Shown here one piece after another: positions 11,700 through 22,899 of a stretch of DNA of 64,000 nucleotides. The notes beneath the pieces are model-generated. The model ran no database searches. It was not told the DNA's origin and worked only from the letters and a program-made list of their open reading frames with translations. Location of the stretch: positions 1,039,501 to 1,103,500 of the forward strand of contig JABAKD010000019.1 of the NCBI GenBank assembly GCA_012845835.1. Reading direction: 5' to 3'. Position numbers and translations under genes: made by a program. How positions within the stretch are numbered: position 1 is the first letter of the stretch; every line of letters starts with the position of its first letter. This DNA comes from Undaria pinnatifida. Taxonomy: Eukaryota > Sar > Phaeophyceae > Laminariales > Alariaceae.

Positions 11700-12360
11700 C
11701 GAGGAAGGATCTGCATTCGCGCTTTTCTATGCGCGAAGTCGTTATTCAAACAATTTCTTCGAGATACCCAGTAGTACGAAGTACGTAAGCTATCTTGTCA
11801 TCGTGCAATTTTTGTAATAAGACGAAACGACCAGCAGCAATAGACGTGCGGCAAGGTCGTCGGCAAATTGGCCCAAAATGGACAATTATCATCTCCAGCT
11901 TCTGATTTGACGCGCACACGTCAAAAGCATGTATCAGACTCGGAGAGGATTATCCAGCATCTGCTTGACGTTTCTATGCTACGAGTAGGTATCAGACTCG
12001 GAGAAACGGAGCAATACATCTCCACGGAATTGTTTGCACGCTTCCACAGTATGCTCAACTCCTATCACGCTACTACGCGCGCAGCAAGGTTTAGACTGCT
12101 GTCAAGCTACCATTCAAGCAGCAAGATTAACGGCCATCATCACGGAAAAACTACTCAAAATTGAATCATGTGCGTGACGGGTCTCTGCCCACGGCAGAGA
12201 GGCATCCCAACGTGTGTACAGCAGTTAATGGTGATCCGCTCAAATCACATACAGTGCACCGCGCACAGAACAAGCCAACACGGCACAGCGCGTTCACGGT
12301 CTTACGGGGGGGGGGAACAGGACAGTTCTTCATACCCTCGCCTTGGCCTACTACATATCC
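11700..12360. other. Unassigned sequence
   Basis: Small plus ORFs at 11868 and 12161 have no recognisable domain. The phrase TATCAGACTCGGAGA occurs twice (11934 and 11991), a minor local duplication. Confidence 0.4.
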
Positions 12361-12379
12361 AATTTGACAAGAAAAAAAA

Positions 12380-13389
12380 ACAGTGCTTCAGCTGGCACTT
12401 CCACCATCGACAACACGCCACCAACTTCTACTCGTTGTACGACTACAAGTACATCCTTATCACGGCGACAGGGTGTCGGTGTCATCGCACGCCTTCAAAC
12501 TACAACAGCAAGTGGAACGACAACATTCGCTTCATCAGCGATCAGGTATCATCAGCGACTACTCGTACAAAAGCAGTACCTGCCACGATAAGCGTAACAC
12601 CATCTACAACAGAGACTACCACTCCACCGACCACAACAAAGACGTCTCCGCTGTCGAACAGCACGGGGCTCACCTCGAGGAAGCACCCTTAGCGTTGAGC
12701 CGGATTGCATTCCACCGGGATTTCATACGCAACTACACAGGATGAATCCTCCATTCTTCCCGATGGACACGGAAAGCATCACCGACTACCACCTCACACA
12801 ACGCCAGCTCAAACATCACCAGCACCAGAGGTGTCATCGTGCAGACGACCAAGGGAATATCCAGCAAAATCTGGAACAACGACGTGGTTCGTGAGCTTCA
12901 AACCAACGCAAAACACCAGCTTTTTTCAGCATGCAGAAGAGGTACCCAAACAAGGGACTTTCAATGTGGTTAGTATCCATCAGTGGATACTGGGAACGAC
13001 TTAATTGCACCGCATTTATTAGAGTGTGCTCAACCCACAGGGCCCGCAACACAACATCAGCAACCACGTCACCAGCCACTGGGGCTGCACCCCACGAGCA
13101 CCACCAAGGCGCGGCGACCTTGACAGAACGGTCGATCTTCGTCATCATCATCATTTCATCATCGCCATCAAAAGCTTTCACTAACATCTACAATAGCAGC
13201 GGAATCATCGACATGTACACGAGGTTTTCTTCTACGCTGCAACAGCTACGAAGACTAGAGTACGACGAATCTTTTCAACACCAGCGGCAGCAACATCAAC
13301 AGCAACAGCAACACGCACGCGAGCTAGGTTTTGGCCTTTGCTTAATTTCGTTTCTCGTGTTGGGGTGTGTGCATCGTTTCTCTTGGTAA
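12380..13389 (+). pseudogene. Open, A/C-rich region, possible decayed coding sequence
   Basis: Three plus frames are simultaneously open over 12343-12745, which argues for biased composition. One frame then gives GVIVQTTKGISSKIWNNDVV (12832-12891) and another gives a 152-residue ORF at 12931-13389 with a His/Gln-rich tract from CAACAGCAACAG repeats. No family was recognised. Confidence 0.25.
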
Positions 13390-13390
13390 C

Positions 13391-13500
13391 ATGGCGATCC
13401 AATCGTCGGGCTCAAACTTGGCACAAAAAATGAAACCATACATTATTTCGAATGTCTCGAAATTTGTATGACAAAGAAGTCAGTTTTTCTTTTCGTTCCC
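13391..13500 (+). repeat. Terminal direct repeat A1 of the YR retroelement
   Basis: Begins ATGGCGATCCAATCGTCGGG and aligns over about 110 bp with 20702-20815 (AATGGCGATCCAATCGTTGG...), including a shared TTTTCG(T/C)TCCC near the end. Substitutions are frequent, so the element is old. Confidence 0.75.
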
Positions 13501-13522
13501 GAAACCTCGCAATCTTCACGAG

Positions 13523-14221
13523 TTGGTGGCGAAAATCCTTGAGAGTAGTATGCCGAAAACCACCCGGTCGACACCAGCCTCTCCAGCAGACGCGACTACC
13601 GCTGTCGCGTCGGCCCCTGTCCCGATGTCGCCCGTGAGTGTTGTTCCGTCAAGGCCCAATCGGGCGTCGGCGACCTTCGTGAACTCCACCAACCCCCTTG
13701 AAGACCTCCCATGCTTCACGCAAGGAACCTCGGGAGCCGGAGCTGTGTTGGACCTCACCCGCGTCTTCCTGGAAACGGGCAATAGCTGCGCGGGCGGTTC
13801 GCGGCATGAGATGGCGTGCGCGCTCGCCTGGTTGGCGACGAAGATGCCTCCTCGCCCGGGCGCGGATACGTGGACGCAAGTGTTGGCCGTCGCAGAAAAA
13901 AGGGCAAACACCGTCCGCGCCGGCACCTCCAGGGCGTATCGCGAGCTGGAAGCAACGGGCCTTATTGCGGGGCACATCCTGACCTGCTTCGGTTCCATGC
14001 CATCCCCCTGGAGTCGGAACACTGCGTCCTCCTCCATGGAGGCGTCCTCCTCCATGAAGCATCCGAGGGGGGGGACTTGGGAGGCGCTGCGTGTCTGCCA
14101 AATGGCGGGGGAGGTGCTGTGGAAACGGAAGAACTTCGGCACAACTCGCGACGGTCGAGATCGCGGGGGGGGCAAGCGCTGGTGGAAGTACCTTAACTGG
14201 CGCGAATTCGGGTGCGGCTAG
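13523..14221 (+). pseudogene. Gag-like ORF1 of the YR retroelement
   Basis: 232 codons, the longest plus frame at the element's 5' end. It has a Ser/Thr/Ala/Pro-rich leader, then a compact region with a Trp/Ala-rich stretch (MACALAWLATKMPPRPGADT) and a basic C-terminus (GGGKRWWKYLNW). Its place just inside the left repeat suggests the structural protein of the element. An antisense ORF of 219 codons (13516-14175) covers the same DNA; the plus frame is preferred because all other element domains are on plus. No independent homology was recognised. Confidence 0.45.
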
Positions 14222-14437
14222 CGTGGTGAACCCATGCTGTTCGATGCTGCTGTATGCTCTCTCGTTTGACTGTTGAAGTCGAGTGCATGATGCCGCGGTG
14301 TCTGGTACGGCTATGCCCTCTCACGCTCGGCACGTGTACATGCACCCGCGTGGTGAACTCGTGTTGGTCGATACTCTCGTATGCGCTCTGGTTTGGCGGT
14401 TGAGCCGGTATTTCTGTATATTATCTTGTTTTGACTG

Positions 14438-15300
14438 TTGAGCCGAGTGTATGATGCTGCGGGGGAGTACGGCACGGCCGTGAATGCGCTCTCGGCTTAC
14501 CTAGTCCCTTACCCCGCTGATACGATCGTTGTTTCGGCTATAGTTCCAGCAACGTGTTGTGGAAATGACGAAGACCTGGAGGAACTCCGCTGGGGGGTTA
14601 ATTGGTGTGACTTCGAGCACACCTTAAGCGCGGCAGCTACTCTCACCCACGACAAGGGGCTGTCTACCGAACAGGTCATTTTTGGAGCGAACGCCCACCC
14701 GTGGGCAATTTTCGCTCAGGCGCTTCGGCTGTCCGGCCGTAACCTTGGGGGTATTTACCGATAAGCTCCTCAATACGCGCAGCCTGACCAAGGGCCACAT
14801 CGATGACGAAGACCTCAAGGACGGACGTACTGTCCAGAAGGCGCAGGGCACTGGTTTGACGGTTGGGAAGGCGCCCCCCAAACGGCGCCGTCATGGGGCG
14901 GGGTTGCTACCGCGCTTCTGCCCCTCGTGGTTATGCGACGCTCGCTAGGACCTTTTCGCTGGGAGTGTCGCCCGCCGGCTACGTTCCGCTAGCAGCGGTG
15001 GAGGCGGTAGCGGTGGCAGCGGCAGCGCCTCGTGTCAACCTTCGTCGAACCGTGCTCTGTCCACCATCATCAGGTTCAACGGCGTCATGCAGGCGCAGCA
15101 GCAGCAGTTCCAGCCGGGTCAGGGCGGTCCCACTTGTGACAAGTGCACCGCTGCCGGGAGGAACCCCAACCATGACAACCGAACCTGTTCTGTCTTCCTT
15201 TGCCCCGGTTGCAAGCGCGGTGGATATCGTGAGTCTTTATCCCCGTGTGAATATGTGTGCTAACTTAAGTTATACGGTAGTCGCCTTCCGTCTTGATTAG
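14438..15300 (+). pseudogene. Gag C-terminal region with zinc-binding motif
   Basis: The frame is broken several times. One segment runs through a Gly/Ser linker and FNGVMQAQQQQFQPGQGGP into a Cys/His cluster at 15135-15215 of pattern C-x2-C-x8-H-x4-C-x4-C-x2-C (starting CDKC, ending CPGC). Such knuckles bind nucleic acid in retroelement nucleocapsids. A GTGAGT follows at 15230, possibly an intron donor. Confidence 0.6.
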
Positions 15301-15724
15301 CCCACGGCGAGGGTAGTAGACCTTGTGTCCTATGCGGTCCCAGCAGGGGGTTGGGCGGAATGGGCAATCGGTTCTTTGATTTGACTTTGCCTCCGCAGTG
15401 ACTCGAACACTGAGTAGCAGTAGGTGGGTTTGGGGTTCGGGGCATATGCTGCGTGGCGGTCGGCGCAATAACCTCGCTGTATCTAGGACTTGTCGCGAAA
15501 CGGGGCTGGCGTTGGTTTGGGACGTTGGCGGTTGTGACGGCGTACGTAATTGAGGGGGTTACGTCCGCACCCGGCGTGGCCGTAAATATTCGAAGATCTG
15601 GGGTTTATTTAGCACGGTCCTCGAGAACAGTATTGACTTGCGATAATATTTCCGTCTCTTCCTTCGGGTCCCTATTGCAAAACAGCTGGGGTGGGTTTAA
15701 GGGCTTGGACGCACGTTTCTATGT

Positions 15725-16090
15725 ATGTATATCAGGCGGTGGCGACCGCCTGGGATTGACGAAAACATGTCGTTTCTGGCGTTCATTTTTCTTGACTGAT
15801 GATGATATTTGGTCTTTTTCAGCGCACATCAGTCAGGCGGTTGCGACAGCGGGGCTTTGCCGTAGAAGCTCCACTGTCGGACGGTTAGTTCGCTGGACTG
15901 AGACTGAAACTTCTCGAACAGGCGGTGGCGACCGCCTGGTGTCGATAGGGTCTGAAGTTCATTTCGTTTGGCTCGTTAATATATATATATATATATATAT
16001 TTCTCGTTATCGCACATAAGTCGGGTGGCTGCGACCGCCGACGTTGCGGTAGAAACTCCGTTGTCTGACGGTTTATTCGCTTGACTCAAG
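15725..16090 (+). repeat. Tandem units with CAGGCGGTGGCGACCGCCTG palindrome
   Basis: The 20-bp palindrome is exact at about 15733-15752 and 15920-15939, and decayed forms lie near 15835 and 16022. Units of about 185 bp share GTAGAA(G/A)CTCC and GTC(G/T)GACGGTT. It sits in the gap between gag and RT of the retroelement, together with an (AT)n run at 15979-16001. Confidence 0.7.
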
Positions 16091-16287
16091 ATAACGTTGA
16101 CTTATGATCAATTTTTCGGTCTTGGTTACGACGACCGTCGACTCACCTATGCCGAAGATTGCTCGAACAACGGTGGGCCTAAGCATATTGGTTGGACTGG
16201 GGCAGGCGCCCGTTTGGGGCTCACGCATTCGCCCTCAAGACCCTAACGCAACTTGTTATCTACTGTTTTGATCACTCTACAAACGTA

Positions 16288-16378
16288 TTCAGACACCAAC
16301 GCAACTCGTTATCCACAAGTTCTGCTACCGTTTTAGCATCCACGTAGGTGTGCCCGGAGTTGCGTTGCCGGTGTCTGT
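16288..16378 (+). repeat. Inverted repeat, possible hairpin
   Basis: CAGACACCAACGCAACTC (from about 16289) is complementary to GAGTTGCGTTGCCGGTGTCTG (about 16358-16378), separated by roughly 50 bp. It may be a regulatory or recombination structure of the retroelement. Confidence 0.6.
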
Positions 16379-16446
16379 GCAATCGTCATATTGACTCGAC
16401 GACACGCCTGGATAAACCGCTTTGCTTCGACGCTTGCTAGTAAGAA

Positions 16447-17306
16447 TTGCTTACTTTGTACCGGGGGTGGCATAATTCCGCCCCCACGTCGAACCGATTA
16501 TATCACCTATGTGTTTACGCCCGGTTTCGCGGGTTCATTTTAGCGCTATATAAAGCAGAATTTCGTGATGACCCCATACCTCGCGGCGCCTTAGTGGACG
16601 GCGATATTCCATGTGGTTTTATATGGGTATCCTTACCCCCTCTCCTCCGCGTTACGCTGTATGTGGTCGCCGGCGTTTGGCTCCAACGCCTCGATCGACG
16701 CCACGCACACATGCGGCCCGTCCTTCTCCCCACGCCGCTTCTGGACGCAGACGAACGTGAGTGGGCCCGCACGGGGGCTTTGTTCGCCACATTGAGATTG
16801 TTGCCGTCTGTGGCGGACGTCACTCGTGGCCCCATGCAGGGTCCGCTGCGTCGTATGCCGTGGGATGCCCCGGTATGGAATGCGGGGGTTGATGGGAATC
16901 AGCTCGTGCCGGGTTTCGTCCGCCGGCATGTAAATTTCTGGCACGACATCATCCTCAAAAGACAACCACTTCGGGACACAATGGTGTTGCACGTACTACG
17001 CGATGGAGTGGAATTCACGATCGTTTCCGCAGGGAGTGCCGGGGCCCGTCGGGCGACTGCCCGTATGACGTCGGCCGGTTTCCCGGAGCGGTGATCCAAA
17101 AACGTATACCACCAACCTTCATCGGTTTTGTGGACAACGAGGTACAAGTTCTTGTAGATCGTGGATGTGTTGTGAAATGGGCTGACGTCCGAGACCCCCG
17201 GGGGTCGCCGCGGCCCCGCCTGGTTATAGCGTTGTCGGTCGAGGAGACAAACCCGCTTCTAATTTACGACGCGAGGTCGATTAATAAGCGGTCCATTTTT
17301 TTGTAG
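16447..17306 (+). pseudogene. Reverse transcriptase N-terminal part
   Basis: A 215-codon frame (16447-17094) shifts by one base into 17091-17306. The second part reads IPPTFIGFVDNEVQVLVDRG, then PRLVIALSVEE and LLIYDARSIN. The pattern matches the P-R-L-(I/V)...(Y/F)DAR-x-(L/I)N start of YR-retroelement reverse transcriptases. After this comes about 160 bp with TAG stops, ending in TTGTTTTCAG, which could be a short intron acceptor at 17466. The catalytic motif A region expected between DAR-x-IN and YLDD is missing. Confidence 0.7.
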
Positions 17307-17466
17307 ATATGTGGCTAACGTCGCTTCGCAGAGTTGTTACATGACTTCTCCGTATGACCCATCCGCCTTTCACCGTATTCTTCTTCGCCCCTCTTCCTGA
17401 CTATTTTTTGGCTTCTCGTACGGTGGCATTGATTACTGCTGGTGCATTTTACCTTTTGTTTTCAGT

Positions 17467-17967
17467 TTGAGTCCATGGTGCTACCATACCCTCAGCGAGG
17501 CGCAAGCAGCCTAACTTCGCTCCAAAGGGATCCCGGCGTTAGATTACCTCGACGACTCGTGGTTGTGAAACTTCATCGCCTCCCATGGGCAGTTTTCGCG
17601 CTCTCAATGGCTGGCAGCGGGAGAGGCTATATACGTGGCGATGTTGGTGTCGTTCCTGTGCGATGAGTTCCTGTCGGCCAAGAAGTGCAACTTCCGGCCG
17701 ACTAGGCTGCAGCAATATCTCGGTATGCCGTGCAACTCTGACAACGCCACCTTCCGGGTTCCGCAGGATAAGATAGACAAGCCGCAGCAGTTGCTGCGAG
17801 CAACCCTAGACGCGGGATCTCTGCCCTTCCATGCGCTTCAGCGTGTTGCGGGCAGGAGCATAAGCATGGCGGTGGCTATTCGACCGGTATCGCTGTGGAC
17901 GCACGCTATGTTTTCGATGCTTGCTAACCTCGAAACGTCAGGTTTGTGCACTGTCGACCTTCCGTAA
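17467..17967 (+). pseudogene. Reverse transcriptase C-terminal part with YLDD
   Basis: The reading IPALDYLDDSWL places the catalytic YLDD at 17545-17556, followed by an in-frame TGA at 17566. The frame then continues with LVSFLCDEFLSAKKCNFRPT and LQQYLGMPC, the usual thumb/connection sequence of DIRS-like polymerases, and reaches MFSMLANLETSG before stopping. Confidence 0.8.
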
Positions 17968-18500
17968 GACTCAAAGACTGGAGTTGTGGGCGAACACAAG
18001 CAGTGGCCGAATAGGTCGGCTATCTCGCAAGAGTGGACGTAGCAGCGGACTCGGCAATTCGCGGGCAGTGTTCACGAAAGGATCGCCGGGTAAGTCATCT
18101 GTCGCATGGGGAGGCGTGGTGAACACCACCTCGGGTATCTTCCCCACCGGGGTGGGGGGTCCCGCCAGACTGATTTTCGACACATTCAACCTGAAGGAGA
18201 TGTGCATCTTTTACCATCTCTTTTGCTGACAGTTCTGCACGCGACACCCGGACGTGTTGCGGCGAGCACGAGCGCTCATAGACGTGGACAACCAGTCTGT
18301 AGTGGGTGCTTTTAACTGGGGGCGTGCTAAGAACCGCGAGACTCACGCGGAGCTGGTACAGTTGTTCGAGTTTCAAGTAGAGTATGGCTATAAGTTATCG
18401 TTGAAGTAGATCCCGACGGCGGAGAACGAGGTCGTGGATGCCATCTCGCGGCCTTCACAAGAAGCCATCACCCGTATGGCGCCGGCAGCGTTCAAAGCGG
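17968..18500 (+). pseudogene. RNase H-like region of the retroelement
   Basis: Read through frameshifts: WGGVV, FNLKEMC, then RALIDVDNQSVVGAFNWGRA, THAELVQLFEFQVEYGYKLS, a stop, IPTAENEVVDAISRP. The D-N-(Q)-S-V-V, TH and EN-x-x-DAISRP landmarks are those of YR-retroelement RNase H. Confidence 0.75.
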
Positions 18501-18524
18501 TCTGAGAAAAGACTAGTTTGTATA

Positions 18525-18965
18525 AGGTGAACCTCATGGCATGCACGGCGTCGGCGCTGCGATCCCCATTAAACGGAGAGGCACAGCACTGTTTTGCCTT
18601 TTTTTCTCACAGTACGACTGTGCCGATTTGGTGGGGACCAATGTGTTGGCGCACGACGTTTCGATCGTTCCGGGTACCAGAGTCCTGGTCTTTGAGTTTT
18701 GTTTTCCGCCCCTAATCATGACAGGACACATGTTGCAACATTTGGCGGAATCCAGGGCCCATGCGGTTGCCCTTTTGCCTGGCGTTAAGGCGTATTGGTT
18801 TTCCCTTTGGTGCTGCTTGCCACAGTAAGGCCGACCGAGCCGGCCTCGGTGGCGGCGGATGGGTGCTTTCAATTGCCCATTCCGAATGGCGGCCTCAGGA
18901 ATTGGCGGTACCCTCGCTGCTGGATAATTGCGTACGAAGCAGACTTCCGCAACATAGAACAACGA
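18525..18965 (+). pseudogene. Post-RNase H domain of the retroelement pol
   Basis: Frames alternate but read VNLMACTASALRSPLNGEAQ, FFSQYDC, LVFEFCFPPLIMTGHMLQHL and AHAVALLPGVKAYWF, then RNWRYPRC. This corresponds to the D-(L)-(M/F)-A-S...PP domain found after RNase H in DIRS-like elements. At least two frameshifts. Confidence 0.65.
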
Positions 18966-19093
18966 ATACCTATGCTTTGGAAACCATCGTGCAATGGCCT
19001 ACACCCTTGGGATAATAGCGTAAGCGGTAAGCTTCCGTAGTAGGTGATTACGACTACCCGTTTTCGTCATCCATCGCATAGTAGCGCATATAT

Positions 19094-20511
19094 TTGGCAG
19101 GTATTCGAAGGAATTTTTTCCGCTCACCGAGGTTCGCGGTCCCTTTTCTTTTGGTGTTGTATTTCAAACAGAACGACTCTGGCGGGACCCACCTTCAGAG
19201 TGATGCATCTCTCGGACAGGCTGCAACGGCGTGGTACCTGCAATGCTTTGCGTCTTGGTCTGCGTGTCAGAAAGAACACGTTGCACGGTTTAATTTGTGC
19301 TGGAAATGCGGCGCTCAGCCTGTTCCGTCATTACCGGCCCCGCGGTATCCGGAGTGGTTGCCTGTTGTCGTGGATGTTGATAAGATGCAGGCAAGTCGAC
19401 ACCAAGTACTGGCGGCAACGGAGGAGCGCCCCGGGCAAGCACGCAAAAGCAGGATAGCTGATAAGTTTGACGCGTTTGTTCTCGTCGGTTCGATCGCGTC
19501 TCGCGTTTGGGAAACAGCTACTCCGGACGATGTATTCAATTTCCTCTGCTTCCTTGACACTCAAATATAGGCGCTAAGATGGTGCATGAAACATCTTTCC
19601 CTGGCATGGGCCATGCGGGCGACGAGGCGTTCTTAGAGGAGTCCTCGTGCGCTAATCGGTACGCAGCCAAGTCTATTTGAAACGTTCTTGTCTTTAAGCT
19701 GAAAAAGCAATGAAAGAAAACGGAAAAGGGGAACAATGGGACCCCGGGAAACCCGTGTTCGAGGCCCATTGGTAGATCCGCACGTGACCTTTGTTTCTGA
19801 GGAACAGAAGCTGGTTGGGGTTCAGGCCAATCTGGCCGCGTCGATGTTGGAGCACACACTCATAGATCTGCTAAGCGGCATGCGGTCGCGCGCTCAGGTG
19901 GCCAGCTCTCTGGCTGAGCGTATTTCTCTACCACGGAATATAGCCTTGTATTCGTTAGCTTTTTTCTTCCATGCGTAGGGGTACAATCTTTCGTTTACAA
20001 TGAGGTCGCACATCCTAAAGCTCCCAGCGTCTAAGGATTTGATCTTCAACTTTCAGTTTGGTAATGATACGCTTAGGGCCTCTAGCGAGGCAGTGATAGT
20101 GTTAGCAGACCGGCACTGCCCGGCGATTTGCGGGTTTCGAGCGGGTATGACGTACATCTCTGCCGCGCGGCGGATTGGGTAGGGCTTAACCGCCGGGGCC
20201 ATCCCCCTCTCTCCGCTGCCCGCACGACGGCCAACCTGCAAGGCTATCTGCTGGTGGCAGAACTGCCGAGCCACTTTACGATGCACTCCTTTCGAGTGGG
20301 AGGTTCGCTCAGCAAATCCCTTGCCGGGACGGCCGTAGACGAGATCATGCAAATTGGTGGTTGGATGACAGCGTCACTTGCGAGGTACTACATCGGGGCT
20401 ACCTCTAGTGGACAAGTGCAGGATAGCAAGCGGAAACGTGGCCAGAGTTACGCAAACGCTAGCGAGCTGCCACTGTCGCCAGAGTTTGAAAATGGTTTGC
20501 AGCGTGTGTAG
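19094..20511 (+). pseudogene. Tyrosine recombinase of the retroelement
   Basis: The N-terminal SAM-like part reads DKFDAFVLVGSIASRVWETA and TPDDVFNFLCFLDTQ. A core-binding part follows (EHTLIDLLSGMRSRAQVASS, RNIALYSLAFF, LILKL-type blocks). The catalytic part lies in 20128-20511: LPSHFTMHSFRVGGSLSKSL holds the H-x-x-R box, IGGWMTASLARYYIG the presumed Tyr nucleophile. A deletion between AARRIG and PLSAARTTANLQG removes some sequence, and stops lie at 19632, 19978 and 20180. The protein would integrate circular cDNA, but this copy is dead. Confidence 0.8.
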
Positions 20512-20701
20512 GAAAGGAATGAGGCAAAGTTAAGGAAGTCTGGGTGAATCAACTCTGCCCCTGACCAGTGGACAACTACAAACACAAGTAGAAAGAGGCG
20601 CAACGAGGTATGGGCGGGACCACAGGCCGGCGCAGGAAGCCTCATCCAATCCAATACTTACATTAAATGATCCACGGTAGTGAGACAGAAAACAACCGTA
20701 A

Positions 20702-20815
20702 AATGGCGATCCAATCGTTGGGCTCAAATTTGTCACAAATGATGGAACCGCAGATCGTATCGAGATGTCCCGGGATTTATATCGCAAAAAGATGCCAGTT
20801 CTTATTTTCGCTCCC
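20702..20815 (+). repeat. Internal direct repeat A2 of the YR retroelement
   Basis: Partner of 13391-13500, located after the recombinase frame as expected for split direct repeats. Confidence 0.72.
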
Positions 20816-20833
20816 ACAACATTTCTTGAGACT

Positions 20834-20935
20834 ATCCCACCCACCCGGCAGAAGGATTAGACTAGACTATCCCACCCACCGGGCAGTAGGATTAGACGAG
20901 ACTATCCCACCCACCCGGCCGTAGGATTAGTATTC
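20834..20935 (+). repeat. Three tandem units of about 37 bp at the element end
   Basis: GACTATCCCACCCACCCGGC followed by AG(A/T)AGGATTAGAC, three copies with few changes, immediately after repeat A2. Confidence 0.85.
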
Positions 20936-21099
20936 TTAAACTTGTTTACCCAAATATTTTGCAGGTACTAACCCCCGCGCAGAGTATGGGATACGCTAGT
21001 CCACTCGTCGCGGGGGGGAACACCTGACCACACTTCCTGCTAGACGAAACCTCCTGCCTGCTGCAGGAGACCTCCAACGGTAGTGAAACAGAATACAGC

Positions 21100-22290
21100 A
21101 GCATTATTTATGTTGCTTTACAGTAAGTAGTAGTTAGTTTCGCATTCGTACGAGTAAGACTTGCATTGCTCTAATACTGCTGTTGTACAACACGTGTGAT
21201 CTTTGTTGTACTCGACTTGCGTGGGTAAATTTTATGAGCATGTGTTTTGGCTTTGCAGTGGCTTTTCATCGTTTTGTGGGCGCATCATACAAGACCACAA
21301 AAAACATGGCGTTTGCGTACTGGACTCAACTTTTTCAAGCTTTGAGTTATTTATTTGACTGCTAAGTAGCTTTTTGGGGGGGATATTAATCTTCAACTAG
21401 CAAACACGGTTGGGTTTTAACGCGACTACTTCCTATTTCAAGTACGTATGACAGTACTGCAGCTTTGGTTCGTGTGAAGTGTAGACAACGATAGCAGCAG
21501 TAGCAACTGTGTTGTACTAACGTACATACAAATTTTATAACATAGAATTACGAGCACATTATGTTCAAATACTGTAGGTGGTACATGCATAGTGCAGCAT
21601 AGCGCTGGACATCTGGTAAGTCCATAATTTCTATAGGTGGTACATGCACAGTGCAGTACAGTGCTGGACACACGGTAGTAAGTACACTATTTCGACTCTG
21701 TTCGATTTGCTATTTGCTCTAGGATTCAATTGAGGGGGCGTAGCAACAGTACAGCAGTTACGTTCTGACGTTTCCTTTATGTAGAATATAACTCGCTGAT
21801 CTACAACACAGCGTCACGAGTATCGGTTTGGTACTACGACTTCCCCCGTAGTACTATCTGTCTTCGTACACTTTCTTGTACGTACACACACAAATGAATA
21901 GTACGCGTTTTCGATGTACTGGACAAGCGTCCACAGTCTTCTATTTTCTTCAGTTTCATGTAGCTCTAGGTATATTTTCATGGGGCGTGTTGCACACCCT
22001 GCAGATTGATTTGCGCCTCTCACCTAGAGCAGTTATCGCTGATAATTGAACCACGCGTAGTATTTGGTGACATGATTTCGTCCATTTTACAGACCTTCAT
22101 ACAACGGATCTCAATATATATGTTGTTGCATTCGCATTTTGATCATCTAAGTGACATGATTACATCCATATTGCCGCTGTTATTACACAGGGGTCTGAAT
22201 ATGCCGTACCATATGTGTTTATTATTTTGAGTATCAAGTTCTTTTAGCTACTGACTTCTCAACAAAGGGGGCGTATTGAGACATGTGCTC
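21100..22290. other. AT-rich interval with one small tandem repeat
   Basis: A 60-bp unit (TAGGTGGTACATGCA(T/C)AGTG...GCTGGACA) is repeated at about 21573 and 21633. Otherwise no gene or RNA could be supported. Confidence 0.5.
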
Positions 22291-22299
22291 TGCAGTCCA

Positions 22300-22740
22300 T
22301 TAGTATCTATCTGATTGGAAGTCACTGCCCTGGGTACACTAAGCATCTTATTCTAGATGAAGAGAAATACAATATGCAGGGGATCTCGGTTTGTTGCTTT
22401 CCGTCGGTGTGTTGTAAAAGTTGCTACTAACTTCCCACCATAAGTATCGGGGAACTTTACTATAGGACGGTCTGTCGGTATGTACAACGACCCTTAGAGT
22501 ACATCTGCCCGTAGCATGGCCATTTTGCCGGGTTGATCACACGACGGTCAGCCCTACCTCGATCATTCCTTGCACATTCTTATATATCCTCACTTCTCCT
22601 GATTCACTCTTTCGCTGCCATCTATTGGTCACATAGGTGCCACTTTCAAACTACTGTATTTCATATCTTAATATTCGCAAGAATCACTTCGGTGCCACCT
22701 CTTCAGCTCTAAGCACAGAGAAAGAGCCTCGAGACGTGTC
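22300..22740 (+). repeat. Dispersed repeat, copy 2 of the pair
   Basis: Direct-orientation relative of 11120-11600. A short purine run (AACAAAGGGGGCG) lies upstream at 22261. No primer-binding site was found after copy 1, so an LTR identity is not established. Confidence 0.65.
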
Positions 22741-22899
22741 AGGTTACTTGTCTACACTTGACGAGAAACTAGATATTTTCAGGGAAGATCTGTATGGTCT
22801 AGCGCATGTTGCTGGGTGGGAGCCGTGCGATCTGCATGACCTAGCACATGATTCCTGGATTGGATACGTACCCTACATTATATGGATCCTGCAGAACAT

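Larger units (their letters stand above)
13391..21100 (+). mobile_element. Decayed tyrosine-recombinase (DIRS/Ngaro-type) retroelement
   Basis: Order from left to right: terminal direct repeat (13391-13500), gag-like ORF, zinc-binding motif, reverse transcriptase with YLDD, RNase H-like segment ending VVDAISRP, a post-RNase H region, a tyrosine recombinase with HSFRVGG and a catalytic-type Tyr, then a second direct repeat (20702-20815). A short match, ACGGTAGTGA-(G/A)-ACAGAA, occurs at 20674 and 21075. That would fit the split direct repeats (A1 - ORFs - B1 A2 B2) of Ngaro/PAT-type elements. Numerous frameshifts and stops make it inactive. The combination of RT, RNase H and YR without a DDE integrase is diagnostic of the order. 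Confidence 0.85.

Noticed and set aside
13516-14175. 219-residue minus ORF opposite the gag-like frame
   Set aside because: All other domains of the element are on plus, and high GC keeps several frames open.
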